Assembly (NCBI RefSeq): GCF_029893965.1
Contig: NZ_JARXXP010000001.1
Span: forward strand, 434,001-498,000
Origin: Paenibacillus sp. PastM-3
GTDB taxonomy: Bacteria > Bacillota > Bacilli > Paenibacillales > Paenibacillaceae
DNA: 64,000 bases
Reading direction: 5' to 3'
A model generated the notes under the pieces. That model was not told the DNA's origin, did not search any database, and worked only from the letters and a program-made list of their open reading frames with translations. Both the position numbers and the translations under genes were made by a program. This document shows, in pieces, positions 18,040 to 27,861 of the stretch (position 1 is the stretch's first letter; every line of letters begins with the position of its first letter).

Positions 18040-19359
18040 ATGGTTCAGAATAAAAAAATTCGGATAGGGATCATCGGTCCGGAAGATACTCTCCTGATCA
18101 TCAAAAAAATCGCAGAACAATACACAGAATCAACCTGGAAATTTTATGATTATAAAGACCCGCATGAGGCACCCGCCATTGTCCGAAAGCATATGAAGAC
18201 GGACGATGTGTTCATATTTACGGGGGAAGTCCCCTATTATATGGTCTTAACTCAAAATGAAGACATTCAGTGTCCGCTGCTGTATATTCCTCACGACGGG
18301 ATTTCCTTGTATCGGACGATCTTTGAAATGACCTATCATCACAAGGTGTCCCTGGAGAGAATCAGCATCGATACGATATCCGAGGACCTCATCAAAGAGG
18401 TTTTCAGGGAACTCAGTATTCCCTATCCGGAGGTCTATTTGATTTCCGAGTTGTATCCAAAGAATGACCCGCTGGCCTGGGGCGATATCCATTTACGTTT
18501 ATGGAAAGAGAACAAGGTCGACTCCATTATCACTACGACCCGTTCGACTTATAATTTTCTGGTTGAGAATAAGGCTCCGGTATATGGGGTCCGGCCGACC
18601 CAATCCGTCATTCGGGAATGTCTGGAAAAGGCCCAGCGTCTGGGGATGCTGCAATATGCGGAGAGCGGACAAGTCCTGATACAGCTCATCCTGATTGACC
18701 GTCTGTCCGAGCTCATTCATTATCACGGCTCCGAATATGAGGTGCAGAAGGTACGTTTGGAATTGTACAGACGTCTTTTAGATTATGCCCAGGAGATCGA
18801 GGGGGCCTTCACTCCGCTCGGCGATGACAGCTTTCTTCTCGTCACTACGCAAGGCGCCTATCAAAGGTACACTGGTGGGAAACTTTTGAATCCGATACCG
18901 GATTGGGTCCTGGAAAATATGCCGATCACCGTCAGCGCCGGAATCGGCGAAGGCCAGACCGGGAGCGAGGCTGAGGCGCATGCCCGCATCGCCCTTAAGT
19001 ACGCCCAGCAGCATGGGGGCGGCTGCTCATTCCTGGTTACTACGACAGGCGATGTGAACGGACCTCTTACGGACGAGAAGCCGCGTTCCTTTGCTTACCA
19101 GTTGGATGGCAAACTGTTCGAGATCGCCAAACAAGCGAAGGTCAGCCCTGCAACGATCGGCAAATTATCGAGTGCCATCGACAAATTGCAGCGCAACCAG
19201 TTAACCGCCGTTGAATTATCGCAAGCGCTTAAGATAACGCCCCGTGCAACGAGAAGGATCCTGAGCCAGCTGGAGCAATCCCACGTTGTGGAACGGATCG
19301 GAGAAGAAAGCACCTCCAGCACCGGTCGCCCCCGGACCATTTATAAAATTAATATATAA
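18040..19359 (+). CDS. Winged-helix regulator with degenerate GGDEF-like domain
   Basis: I do not recognise a named family. The 439-residue protein has three visible parts. Residues 1 to about 190 form an alpha/beta sensor-like region (RIGIIGPEDTLLIIKKI). Residues about 210-345 resemble a degenerate GGDEF/cyclase fold, with GDDSF where GGDEF would be, then SAGIGEGQTGSEAEAHARIALKYA. The C-terminus is a helix-turn-helix segment (LTAVELSQALKITPRATRRI) and a wing ending GRPRTIYKI. It is divergent from the peptide/amidase operon, so it probably controls it. The missing catalytic residues suggest ligand binding and not cyclic-di-GMP synthesis. Confidence 0.65.
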   Translation: MVQNKKIRIGIIGPEDTLLIIKKIAEQYTESTWKFYDYKDPHEAPAIVRKHMKTDDVFIFTGEVPYYMVLTQNEDIQCPLLYIPHDGISLYRTIFEMTYHHKVSLERISIDTISEDLIKEVFRELSIPYPEVYLISELYPKNDPLAWGDIHLRLWKENKVDSIITTTRSTYNFLVENKAPVYGVRPTQSVIRECLEKAQRLGMLQYAESGQVLIQLILIDRLSELIHYHGSEYEVQKVRLELYRRLLDYAQEIEGAFTPLGDDSFLLVTTQGAYQRYTGGKLLNPIPDWVLENMPITVSAGIGEGQTGSEAEAHARIALKYAQQHGGGCSFLVTTTGDVNGPLTDEKPRSFAYQLDGKLFEIAKQAKVSPATIGKLSSAIDKLQRNQLTAVELSQALKITPRATRRILSQLEQSHVVERIGEESTSSTGRPRTIYKINI

Positions 19360-19502
19360 AGACTGGTGAATAAGTTAGCCCTTGCCGCAGTTTGAATATT
19401 TTCCAGCGCGCAGCCCGCACGGAGCATATCAGCGATTGGAACAACGGTCCGTTTGCGGAGCGATACTTCTGATTAAACCCCTAATGGCCTTTGCACGTGG
19501 AC

Positions 19503-19553
19503 ACACTAATCAGCCTGTTGAGAGAGTAGCTCAACAGGCTGATTAGTGTTTTT
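19503..19553 (+). terminator. Strong terminator after the GGDEF-like regulator
   Basis: A perfect 20-base-pair stem (19503-19522 with 19530-19549) encloses a seven-base loop and runs into TTTTT. The stem is unusually long and fully paired. The roughly 140 bases before it (19360-19502) show nothing I can assign. Confidence 0.9.
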
Positions 19554-19560
19554 AAGTTAA

Positions 19561-19906
19561 TTACTCCATTTGCCCCAGCAGCCGGTAAATTACAACCGCT
19601 GCCTGTGCACGCGTAGCCTTACCTTGAGGATCTAAGCGGCCGTCAGGCAATCCGTTGATCAGTCCGGCGCTGCGTACTGCTTCTACTGCCTGCAGAGCAT
19701 CCGGCTGAAGCTGCCTCGTGTCGGTAAACGAAGCTCCCACTCCCCGAACAGCTTATCTTCATCCTCCCCGTATCCCGCCTCCTGTAAATTTTGCGGATTC
19801 ATGACCAGTTCATCAAATAGGGATCTTCCTGCAGGACAAGCGACTCTACCGCCCCCCTCCTGTTTAGAGCGATTCTGTACTTTTCATAGCCCAGTTTAGC
19901 CGTCAC
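19561..19906 (-). pseudogene. Decayed gene ending in an S-layer homology domain
   Basis: Reading the minus strand, the end encodes SFTDTRQLQPDALQAVEAV then GLINGLPDGRLDPQGKATR and AAVVIYRLLGQ, a nearly complete SLH repeat closing with TAA at 19561. Upstream the frame breaks: a 35-codon piece from a GTG at 19906 (KLGYEKYRIALNRRG... DPYLMNW) stops at 19799, and further coding-like sequence continues in another frame (NPQNLQEAGYGEDEDKLFGE). I cannot name the N-terminal protein; it vaguely resembles a glycosidase start. At least two frameshifts or deletions have fused the ends of a once larger cell-wall-anchored protein. Confidence 0.55.
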
Positions 19907-19933
19907 GTCATCACCTCTTTCGTATCTGCCGCT

Positions 19934-19951
19934 AATTTAAACGTTTAAATT
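19934..19951. promoter_or_regulatory. 18-base palindrome, LacI-type operator candidate
   Basis: AATTTAAACGTTTAAATT is a perfect palindrome with a central CG, the hallmark of LacI/GalR operators. It sits just upstream of the decayed SLH-type gene and just past the end of a truncated LacI regulator, so it may be the orphaned operator of that pair. Confidence 0.55.
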
Positions 19952-19971
19952 GAATAAAAAGAAAAAATGAT

Positions 19972-20430
19972 TCATTGTTCAGATCTTTCACAGAGCCGCT
20001 CAATCAGGCGGCATTCAGGCATCTTCAGCTGCTGCACCTGATTTCCGTTGATCATCTGGTACAGTGATTCCATTGCCTGAAAGCCCATCTCATGCAGCGG
20101 CAAGCCCATCGTCGTAATACTCGGTTGAAGATGGTCGCTGAATACGCGGTTATCGAAGCCGATGACCGAGAGGTCTCCGGGTATGCTGACGCCGCGCTCG
20201 CCTGCCATCTGCAGAACACCGACCACCATCACATCATTCATCGACAGGATGGACGTCGGCGGTTCAGGCAGGTCCAGCAGCTCGCCGGTCAGCCGGTAGC
20301 CGGATTCCCGCTCCCAATCCCCCATCTTGATCAGCACGGGATCGAACGGCAGCTCAAATTCTGTAACAGCTCTATAGTAACCCTTCAGCCGGTGTCTGGA
20401 TGGATAGGTTATCCTGCGTATACCCATTAC
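19972..20430 (-). pseudogene. LacI-family regulator, C-terminal half only
   Basis: The frame carries the second lobe of a LacI/PurR effector domain: RHRLKGYYRAV, PPTSILSMNDVMVVGVLQMA, GDLSVIGFDN and PSITTMGLPLHEMG, ending ECRLIERLCERSEQ. The DNA-binding domain and first lobe are missing; upstream the frame runs into the 3' end of paiA with no LacI similarity. A complete member is about 330-340 residues, so roughly half is lost. With the neighbouring operator-like palindrome and decayed SLH gene it marks a degraded sugar-responsive locus. Confidence 0.75.
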
Positions 20431-20443
20431 AGTAATTCCGGTT

Positions 20444-20959
20444 TTATAGCACCTTTTCCATAATAAAATCAGTCTGTGCTTCATCGCCCATCTGGAAGAC
20501 ATGTGTGCCAGTCTGTACAAACCCCATTTTTTGATAAAATCCGATCGCCGGCCCGTTCTTCTCCCATACTCCGAGCCAGATCCGGGTTTTGCTGTGCTTG
20601 ACAGCGTTATTAAGGGCACAGTTTATCAAGTGTTTGCCAAGCCCCTTCCCATGATGCCTGCTGCTGACGTAGATTCTTTCGATTTCGAGAGCGTCCTTTC
20701 CCATAGCTTCGGATTGGGCATCATCTATGTTTAGCTTAAGATAGCCGGCCGGCACCCCGTTCACCATGGCAAAAAAGAATTCCGAACCCGCCCGTGTCAG
20801 CTCCTGCTCCAGCTTTTCGGCAGAAAAAGCCTTGTCCAGATAATCCTTCATAACTTCTTCAGAGTTCTGGTCTTTAAAGGTGGTATCGAAGGTTTCAATA
20901 CTAAGGGCTTGAAGTTCCTTCAGATCGTCCAGGGCGCATTGTTTGATCGTAATATTCAT
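20444..20959 (-). CDS. paiA: GNAT N-acetyltransferase, PaiA-like (spermidine/spermine)
   Basis: The 171-residue protein closely recalls Bacillus subtilis PaiA: LQALSIETFDTTFKDQNS near the start, then YLKLNIDDAQSE, the acetyl-CoA site ERIYVSSRHHGKGLGKHL, and IWLGVWEKN, GFVQTGTH and MGDEAQTDFIM. PaiA acetylates polyamines and was linked to control of degradative enzymes and sporulation in B. subtilis. The ATG at 20959 with AAAGGAG upstream is preferred over an in-frame codon at 20992. It follows a MarR gene by about 30 bases and is probably co-transcribed; paiB is absent here. Confidence 0.85.
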   Translation of the reverse strand: MNITIKQCALDDLKELQALSIETFDTTFKDQNSEEVMKDYLDKAFSAEKLEQELTRAGSEFFFAMVNGVPAGYLKLNIDDAQSEAMGKDALEIERIYVSSRHHGKGLGKHLINCALNNAVKHSKTRIWLGVWEKNGPAIGFYQKMGFVQTGTHVFQMGDEAQTDFIMEKVL

Positions 20960-20988
20960 TTCGTTAGCGGCTCCTTTACTTTGTTGAA

Positions 20989-21441
20989 TCAATATTCGCG
21001 TTTATTGCCCTTCTTTACCGATTCCCAGTCCATTTCCACATTCTTTCTGACCCGCTGCAAAAGCTGGAACAAGACATCTGTCTCTGATTCGGATAATCCC
21101 GCCAGAGCAACATTGTCGGAATGCGCGTGTTCTCTCATAATAAAAGGAAAAACCTGCTCTCCCTTAGCTGTGGGAAAAAGACGGTTAATTTTCCGGTTAT
21201 GCGGATCATCCCTCTTCTCAACCAGTCCGTTATGTTCAAGCTTCTGGATCGCCCGGGCAGCAGTAGTACGGTCTACCTTGAGCATTTCAGCCACCTTCTC
21301 CTGTATAATCCCCGGGTGCTCACAGATCCGTACGAGGTAGAGGTATTGCCCTTTTGTCAGGTCGAACTCTTTAAATTCTATATTGCTGATCGAATCAAGG
21401 GCTCTGGCAATCATCCCGATTTCGCGCAGAATTTCCTTCAT
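20989..21441 (-). CDS. MarR family transcriptional regulator
   Basis: This is a MarR-type winged-helix protein of about 150 residues. The recognition region reads IQEKVAEMLKVDRTTAARAI followed by the wing KRDDPHNRKINRLFPT. MarR dimers usually repress an adjacent gene and release DNA on binding a small aromatic or oxidant. I set the start at 21441 (MKEILREIG), preceded by GGAG at eight bases; the frame extends upstream to 21513 without SD. It sits directly upstream of paiA, which it probably regulates together with itself. Confidence 0.85.
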   Translation of the reverse strand: MKEILREIGMIARALDSISNIEFKEFDLTKGQYLYLVRICEHPGIIQEKVAEMLKVDRTTAARAIQKLEHNGLVEKRDDPHNRKINRLFPTAKGEQVFPFIMREHAHSDNVALAGLSESETDVLFQLLQRVRKNVEMDWESVKKGNKREY

Positions 21442-21551
21442 GGCGGCTGCTCCAATCCTTATTAATATCATAAATAATATCTTTTGTTTGTTGTAAATAC
21501 AACAATTTTTCAAGGTGGTTAACAGGATTAATTTAAACCACTCGCATCATT

Positions 21552-21607
21552 TAACGAAAAAAGTGCATCCGCCCTGTCAGCCTGTCGCCAACAATCCTGA
21601 TGCACTT
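21552..21607 (-). terminator. Terminator of the MFS transporter gene
   Basis: AAGTGCATC at 21561-21569 pairs with GATGCACTT at 21599-21607; read on the minus strand the stem is followed by TTTTTTCG. The loop of 29 bases has some further pairing. Confidence 0.65.
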
Positions 21608-21628
21608 GCTCTCAGCTTCCTTTCCTCA

Positions 21629-22846
21629 TTAAATTCCGGTCCGTTTGGCGCGGATTACCCGGTTCACATTTTCGGCACTCATAAACATCAGGCTCAGGAA
21701 CAGCAGAACCGTGAACGGGAAAATGGCTACAGTACTCTTAGCGGCAATAAAACCAAATAACGGTGGAAGCAGCGTCGTTCCTGTATAGGCAACAGCCATC
21801 TGATAGCCCATGAGGCGGGTGGAATTTCCCTTGCCGAAGCGTGCCGGTGTCTCATGCAGCAGTCCCGGATAAATCGGTGCCAGCCCGAGGCCGATCAGGA
21901 TCAGGCCAACCAGCAGAAAAGAATCCGGGAGCGGCAGCAGCAATAGTATACCTCCCGCCATAGCAATAAGCTGTCCCGAACGGATCAGTATTTTATTGTT
22001 CACCTTTAACGTAATGAATCCCGAGAGAAGACGTCCGATGGTAATCCCGCCGTAATACATGGAGATCCACGCGGCGGCAGTCTGTGCATCCAGTTCCCGG
22101 GTCCCTACCAGAAAGCTGGCTCCCCATAAGCCGACGGTCATCTCTACCCCGCAATAGAACAGAAAAGCGATCAGGGTCGTTTTCACCCCTTTTATCCCAA
22201 AGACATTGGTCTTGGCGGCTGTTTCTGTTTCACTGGCGACTTCCCCGGAATGCTTCAGCTCTGGCTCCTCGTCAGCCTTATTCTGTTCATGTACAGCAGC
22301 TATTTTGGACCATAACGGCAGCGTTACGAGCAAAATAACAACAAGTGCGAACTGGATTACCGCCACTGCCGCATAACCGCTGCGCCACGAGCCCTGACCG
22401 GCCATGTAAAAGGACATAATAATCGGGCCCATTGTGGCCCCTACTCCCCAGAAGCAATGCAGCCAGTTCATGTGATGTGCCTTGTAGTGGGCTGCAACAT
22501 AGTTATTGAGCGCCGCATCAACTGAGCCTGCCCCGAGCCCTAACGGAATAGCCAGCAGCAGCAGCCACATCAGTGAAGGTGCCGCGGAGAAGCCTAGTAG
22601 CGCCGCAGCTGTCATAAAGCAGCTGTTTAATGTGACTTTACCGGTGCCCAGCCATTCAATCATCTTTCCGCTGGCCAGGCTGGACACTATGGTTCCCGCA
22701 GCGATAATCATGGCGATAAGACCTGCAGAATCTAATGAAGCGTTCAATTCAGGCTGCATGACCGGCCAGGCTGAGCCAAGCAGGGAATCGGGGAGCCCCA
22801 GGCTGATAAAGGCCAGATAAATAATGACAAGAAACCAGGTTGACAT
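21629..22846 (-). CDS. MFS transporter
   Basis: This 405-residue protein has about 12 transmembrane helices split by a polar central loop rich in Glu and Lys (about residues 185-220). The N-terminal segment ISLGLPDSLLGSAWPVM and the motif VDAALNNYVAAHYKAHHMNWLHCFWGVG place it with MFS proteins related to sugar permeases of the FucP/YfkF kind. The substrate is unknown. A ROK regulator gene ends just upstream on the same strand, and a 14-base palindrome lies between them, which suggests sugar-responsive control. Confidence 0.85.
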   Translation of the reverse strand: MSTWFLVIIYLAFISLGLPDSLLGSAWPVMQPELNASLDSAGLIAMIIAAGTIVSSLASGKMIEWLGTGKVTLNSCFMTAAALLGFSAAPSLMWLLLLAIPLGLGAGSVDAALNNYVAAHYKAHHMNWLHCFWGVGATMGPIIMSFYMAGQGSWRSGYAAVAVIQFALVVILLVTLPLWSKIAAVHEQNKADEEPELKHSGEVASETETAAKTNVFGIKGVKTTLIAFLFYCGVEMTVGLWGASFLVGTRELDAQTAAAWISMYYGGITIGRLLSGFITLKVNNKILIRSGQLIAMAGGILLLLPLPDSFLLVGLILIGLGLAPIYPGLLHETPARFGKGNSTRLMGYQMAVAYTGTTLLPPLFGFIAAKSTVAIFPFTVLLFLSLMFMSAENVNRVIRAKRTGI

Positions 22847-22871
22847 ACAATCCCTCTTTCATTATTATGAC

Positions 22872-22885
22872 TACTTTATAAAGTA
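22872..22885. promoter_or_regulatory. Palindrome in front of the MFS gene
   Basis: TACTTTATAAAGTA is a perfect 14-base palindrome about 26 bases upstream of the MFS start. A TTGACA on the minus strand lies at 22918-22923, although no good -10 stands at the normal spacing. The palindrome is a candidate operator for the adjacent ROK regulator. Confidence 0.4.
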
Positions 22886-22930
22886 TCTTTATTTAATTTG
22901 CGCTACCATCCTCCCTTTGTCAATACAGTA

Positions 22931-23932
22931 CTAAACTGGTACCGGCACAGGATCAAGCTTTTGCAAAGTCAGCATGCGCATCCCTGCTTCGTAATCCGCC
23001 TGAAAGGTATTACTTAGAATCACTTAAGGATAATGTGGCATCGGTTCCTGAGCCTGATAGCCGTTCCAGAAATCATTCCAGCGTTCACCGTCTGTCATCT
23101 CCTGATAGATCACGATTTGATCCGGGGCAAGAACGGCGTTAACGCTCTGAATAATCCGGCAGGCCGCCTCCAGTAACACTTCTTCCCTCATTTCAGCGTA
23201 CCAGTCAATCCTTTGCGGGAGGAATTTAATCTCTCCGGCCATTCCGTTTTTGCCTCTGATGATATTGCCGTTCAAATAAATGCCCATACCAGGCGGGTAC
23301 TTCTTCGGGAAGTAGATCCCCGTTATACATTGCCCGTCTGCTTCTCCCCGGGAGGCCTGATAGCCGAACACTGCAGCGTTGACATCATTCTCTACCATAA
23401 CCGGAAGTTGGAACTGCTGCTCAAGCTCTTCAATCAACGGAGCTCCCTGCAACTCGTGGTGACTGGCCACGACGATTCTGCCGTTAACAATCTGCCCCGG
23501 AATGCCCATGCCGATCACTTTTACCTGGGGAGAGGCACTGAGAAATCCACGGATGATCTCTGCAATATAATGCTGTTCAAAGGAAGGCATTCCATACTCA
23601 TTTTGACTGATGATCCGGTTTTCCAGATTGATTATAGCTGCAGAAGCAACGCGCTGCCCTTGATTCTCCTTCAAATAAATAACCAGAGCCTGGCTATGAT
23701 CATAGTTGAACCGGTAGGTCAGGGCCGGTCTGCCTCCGCCGGATGCTGCTGTCTGGTCTTCAACAATCTCCTTTGATTCCAGCAGCTCCTTGACCAGGGA
23801 GTTAACGGTTACCACACTAAGCTTCGTCAGCGCAGCCAGTTGCGGCTTAGTTGCAGTCCCGGCACGCTTCATCACCTGGCGCACATTATTCAGATTGATT
23901 TCCTTCATCAGATTGGCATTTGCGTTCTTCAT
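22931..23932 (-). pseudogene. ROK-family regulator interrupted by an in-frame stop
   Basis: An N-terminal helix-turn-helix (about residues 22-45, TKPQLAALTKLSVVTVNSLV) precedes a ROK sugar-kinase-like domain (GMGIPGQIVNGRIV, VENDVNAAVFGY). The start at 23932 has GGAAGAGG ahead of it. The frame stops with TAA at 23024, yet the same frame continues without another stop for 30 codons with family-like sequence (TFQADYEAGMRMLTLQKL) to a TAG at 22931. That makes about 333 residues, interrupted 30 from the end. The metal-binding CxCGxxGC cluster of true kinases is absent, as in several regulators. It may be inactivated or only trimmed. Confidence 0.65.
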
Positions 23933-24017
23933 AATAACCTCTTCCTGGGTCGTAGTGGGTCGTAGTAACAAGATCATAGCATAAAATCGCTAATCAAGTC
24001 TTGATCCCCCTCAAAAG

Positions 24018-24049
24018 GAAAAAGCCCGGATCGAGAGACCCGGACTTCT
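24018..24049 (-). terminator. Terminator after gnd
   Basis: On the minus strand AAGTCCGGG pairs with CCGGGCTT around a nine-base loop and runs into TTTTTCC. It lies just past the gnd stop codon. Confidence 0.85.
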
Positions 24050-24062
24050 TATATAGATCAGA

Positions 24063-25481
<1,419 letters not shown>

Positions 25482-25515
25482 CCTCAATAAGCCTCCCTTT
25501 GTATATTCCGGATTA

Positions 25516-26184
25516 TTAAACCTGCGGTGCCTTCTTCCAGTCAGCTGCGAACTTCTCCAGGCCCTGATCAGTCAGCGGGTGCTTGGAAATTTGCTCAATT
25601 ACGCTGAACGGAATGGTGGCGATATGCGCTCCGGCCATTGCAACACGGGTAACGTGGTCCGGATGACGGACGGAAGCGGCGATAATCTGGGCATCCAGCT
25701 TGTGAATGCGGAACAGCTCAGCTACCTTTACAATCAGCTGAACGCCATCCTCGGAGATATCATCGAGACGTCCCAGGAATGGCGATACATAAGTGGCTCC
25801 GGCACGGGCAGCCAGCAGCGCCTGGTTCACGGTGAAGATCAGGGTGACGTTGGTTTTAACGCCTTTTTGAGTCAGGTAACGGCAGGCTTCAAGGCCCGCA
25901 AGGGTCATCGGCAGCTTGATCGTAATATTTTTATCATAATTGTTGATCTTGATCAGCTCATCGGCTTCGGCAATCATCTGCTCTGCAGTTACAGCATCAG
26001 GTGTTACTTCAGCGGATACGGACTCCACTTCAGGCACAGTCTGGAGAATTTCGGCAATACGGTCTTCAAATTTTACGCCCTCTTTGGCAACGAGCGACGG
26101 ATTGGTGGTAACCCCTGACAGGACTCCAATTTTGTACGCTTTTTTGATGTCTTCTACATTTGCTGTGTCGATGAAAAATTTCAT
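25516..26184 (-). CDS. fsa: Fructose-6-phosphate aldolase / small transaldolase
   Basis: This 222-residue TIM-barrel protein belongs to the short transaldolase/FSA subfamily. [16 protein letters not shown] is the classic opening, [11 protein letters not shown] the second conserved block, and ITIKLPMT holds the Schiff-base lysine. [14 protein letters not shown] is the phosphate-binding part. It either transfers dihydroxyacetone units in the non-oxidative pentose-phosphate pathway or cleaves fructose-6-phosphate; Bacillus relatives act as transaldolase. SD GGAGG lies eight bases upstream. It sits between zwf and gnd. Confidence 0.93.
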   Translation of the reverse strand: MKFFIDTANVEDIKKAYKIGVLSGVTTNPSLVAKEGVKFEDRIAEILQTVPEVESVSAEVTPDAVTAEQMIAEADELIKINNYDKNITIKLPMTLAGLEACRYLTQKGVKTNVTLIFTVNQALLAARAGATYVSPFLGRLDDISEDGVQLIVKVAELFRIHKLDAQIIAASVRHPDHVTRVAMAGAHIATIPFSVIEQISKHPLTDQGLEKFAADWKKAPQV

Positions 26185-26250
26185 TGTGGTAACCTCCAGT
26201 TTTTAGTTGAACTATAAAATACTTCAAGTTCATTTTTATCAATATTATAT

Positions 26251-27762
26251 TTAAAAATTTGAAGCATCCGGCAGAGCAAGCTCGCTTTCCTCGTCAACTG
26301 GCGCATCCAGCCACCAGTGATGGCCATCCTGCGCTAGCAGCTGGTCAGACTCAGCCGGTCCGTGTGAACCTGCGGCATAGGAATACAATGGCACCGAATT
26401 GCTTGCAAAAGCGTTCAGGATCGGCTGCACCCATTTCCAGGACAGCTCTACCTCATTCCAGTGGGCAAAGAACGACGGGTCCCCGTGCAGCGCATCATAG
26501 ATAAGGTTCTCATAAGCCTCCGGCACCTCAATGGAGCTGGTGTGGAAGTCGATGTGCACAGCCTTGAACTTGCCTTTGTTCCGCGGATCTCTGGCCTTGA
26601 GCTGCAAAGTAATGCCTTCATTCGGGCTGATCTCAAACACCAGCAGATTAGGGATATCATCCTCTTCTACGGTTGAGCTTTGCTTCAGCGGCTCTTTGAA
26701 TTCGATCACGATCCGTGTCGATTTCTCCTTCATGCGCTTGCCTGTCCGGATATAAAAGGGAACGCCCTTCCAGAACGGATCATCAATCTGCAGTCTGGCG
26801 GCAATAAATGTATCGTTCATCGATCCGGCGGAAATACCCGCTTCCGAGCGGTAACCGGGAACTGGTTTGCCTTTAATAGCACCTGCGGTATATTGGCCCC
26901 GGATAATACTCGCTTCTATATTCGCTTCGTCCAGCGGCTCGAGGGCTTCCATCACTTCTCTCTTCTTGAAGCGGACCTCGTCAGCGGAGCTGTCCTTAGG
27001 CAGGCGGATCGCCAGCATCATCAGCAGCTGCAGCATATGATTCTGGAACATGTCTCTGAGTGCTCCTACATGATCATAGTAGCCGGCTCTTTCCTCGACT
27101 CCAACCGTTTCAGCAGCGGTGATCTGGACATTGGCAATATAGCGGTTGTTCCAGAGCGCATGCAGCACCGGGTTGGTCTGCTGGAATACGTCCAGCTCCT
27201 GTACCATCGGTTTGCCCAGATAATGATCAATCCGATAAATTTCTTCCTCGGTAAAAGCTTTGCTGAGCGTCAGATTCAGCTCCTGCGCAGACTGCAGATC
27301 ATGCCCGAACGGCTTCTCGATAACTAGCCGTTTCCAGCCCTTGGCTGCCCCGAGTCCGCTAGCCTCAATGTTCAATGCAATCGGCTCGAAAAACTCCGGC
27401 CCCACTGACAAATAAAACATCCGGTTAGGGGTGCTGCCCATGCCTGTTTCAACCTGTTCAACCCGTTCTAGCAGCTTCACGTAATCTTCGGTGTGCCCGA
27501 CATCCAGCACATTATATCGGAAGGCCTTGAGGAAGCTGCGTACGGACGCTGTGTCCTTCACTTCACGCCGGGAGAAGTCCCGGAGCGAACGCTCCACCAT
27601 GGCCTGGTAAGCTTCATCAGTGACTTCTCTTCTGCCAAGACCAATTACAGCGAAGGAATCATGCAGCTTGCGGTCGAGAAACAGGTTGTAGAGTGCAGGA
27701 TAAATTTTTCTGCGGGCCAGATCTCCTGTTGCTCCGAATAAAACAAATGTGGTCGCCTCCAT
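26251..27762 (-). CDS. zwf: Glucose-6-phosphate 1-dehydrogenase
   Basis: This 503-residue enzyme carries out the first oxidative step of the pentose-phosphate pathway. The NADP-binding start LFGATGDLARRKIYPALYNL and the substrate-binding RIDHYLGKP (catalytic His and Lys) are intact. Length is normal for the family. SD AAGGAG lies seven bases before the ATG. It is divergent from a LysR-type regulator gene, with about 100 bases between the starts, and fsa follows 66 bases downstream, so fsa could have its own promoter. Confidence 0.96.
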   Translation of the reverse strand: MEATTFVLFGATGDLARRKIYPALYNLFLDRKLHDSFAVIGLGRREVTDEAYQAMVERSLRDFSRREVKDTASVRSFLKAFRYNVLDVGHTEDYVKLLERVEQVETGMGSTPNRMFYLSVGPEFFEPIALNIEASGLGAAKGWKRLVIEKPFGHDLQSAQELNLTLSKAFTEEEIYRIDHYLGKPMVQELDVFQQTNPVLHALWNNRYIANVQITAAETVGVEERAGYYDHVGALRDMFQNHMLQLLMMLAIRLPKDSSADEVRFKKREVMEALEPLDEANIEASIIRGQYTAGAIKGKPVPGYRSEAGISAGSMNDTFIAARLQIDDPFWKGVPFYIRTGKRMKEKSTRIVIEFKEPLKQSSTVEEDDIPNLLVFEISPNEGITLQLKARDPRNKGKFKAVHIDFHTSSIEVPEAYENLIYDALHGDPSFFAHWNEVELSWKWVQPILNAFASNSVPLYSYAAGSHGPAESDQLLAQDGHHWWLDAPVDEESELALPDASNF

Positions 27763-27861
27763 CTCGATTCTCCTTCAGCTCTGGTTTATCTTTCCTTGTT
27801 ACACTATAATACAAATACGAGCTATACAAGTAATTAATATATCGTACAGGAGCTATAGACT

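Noticed and set aside
19380..19500. Possible small RNA or coding remnant between the regulator and its terminator
   Set aside because: No promoter, SD or stable structure other than the terminator could be supported.
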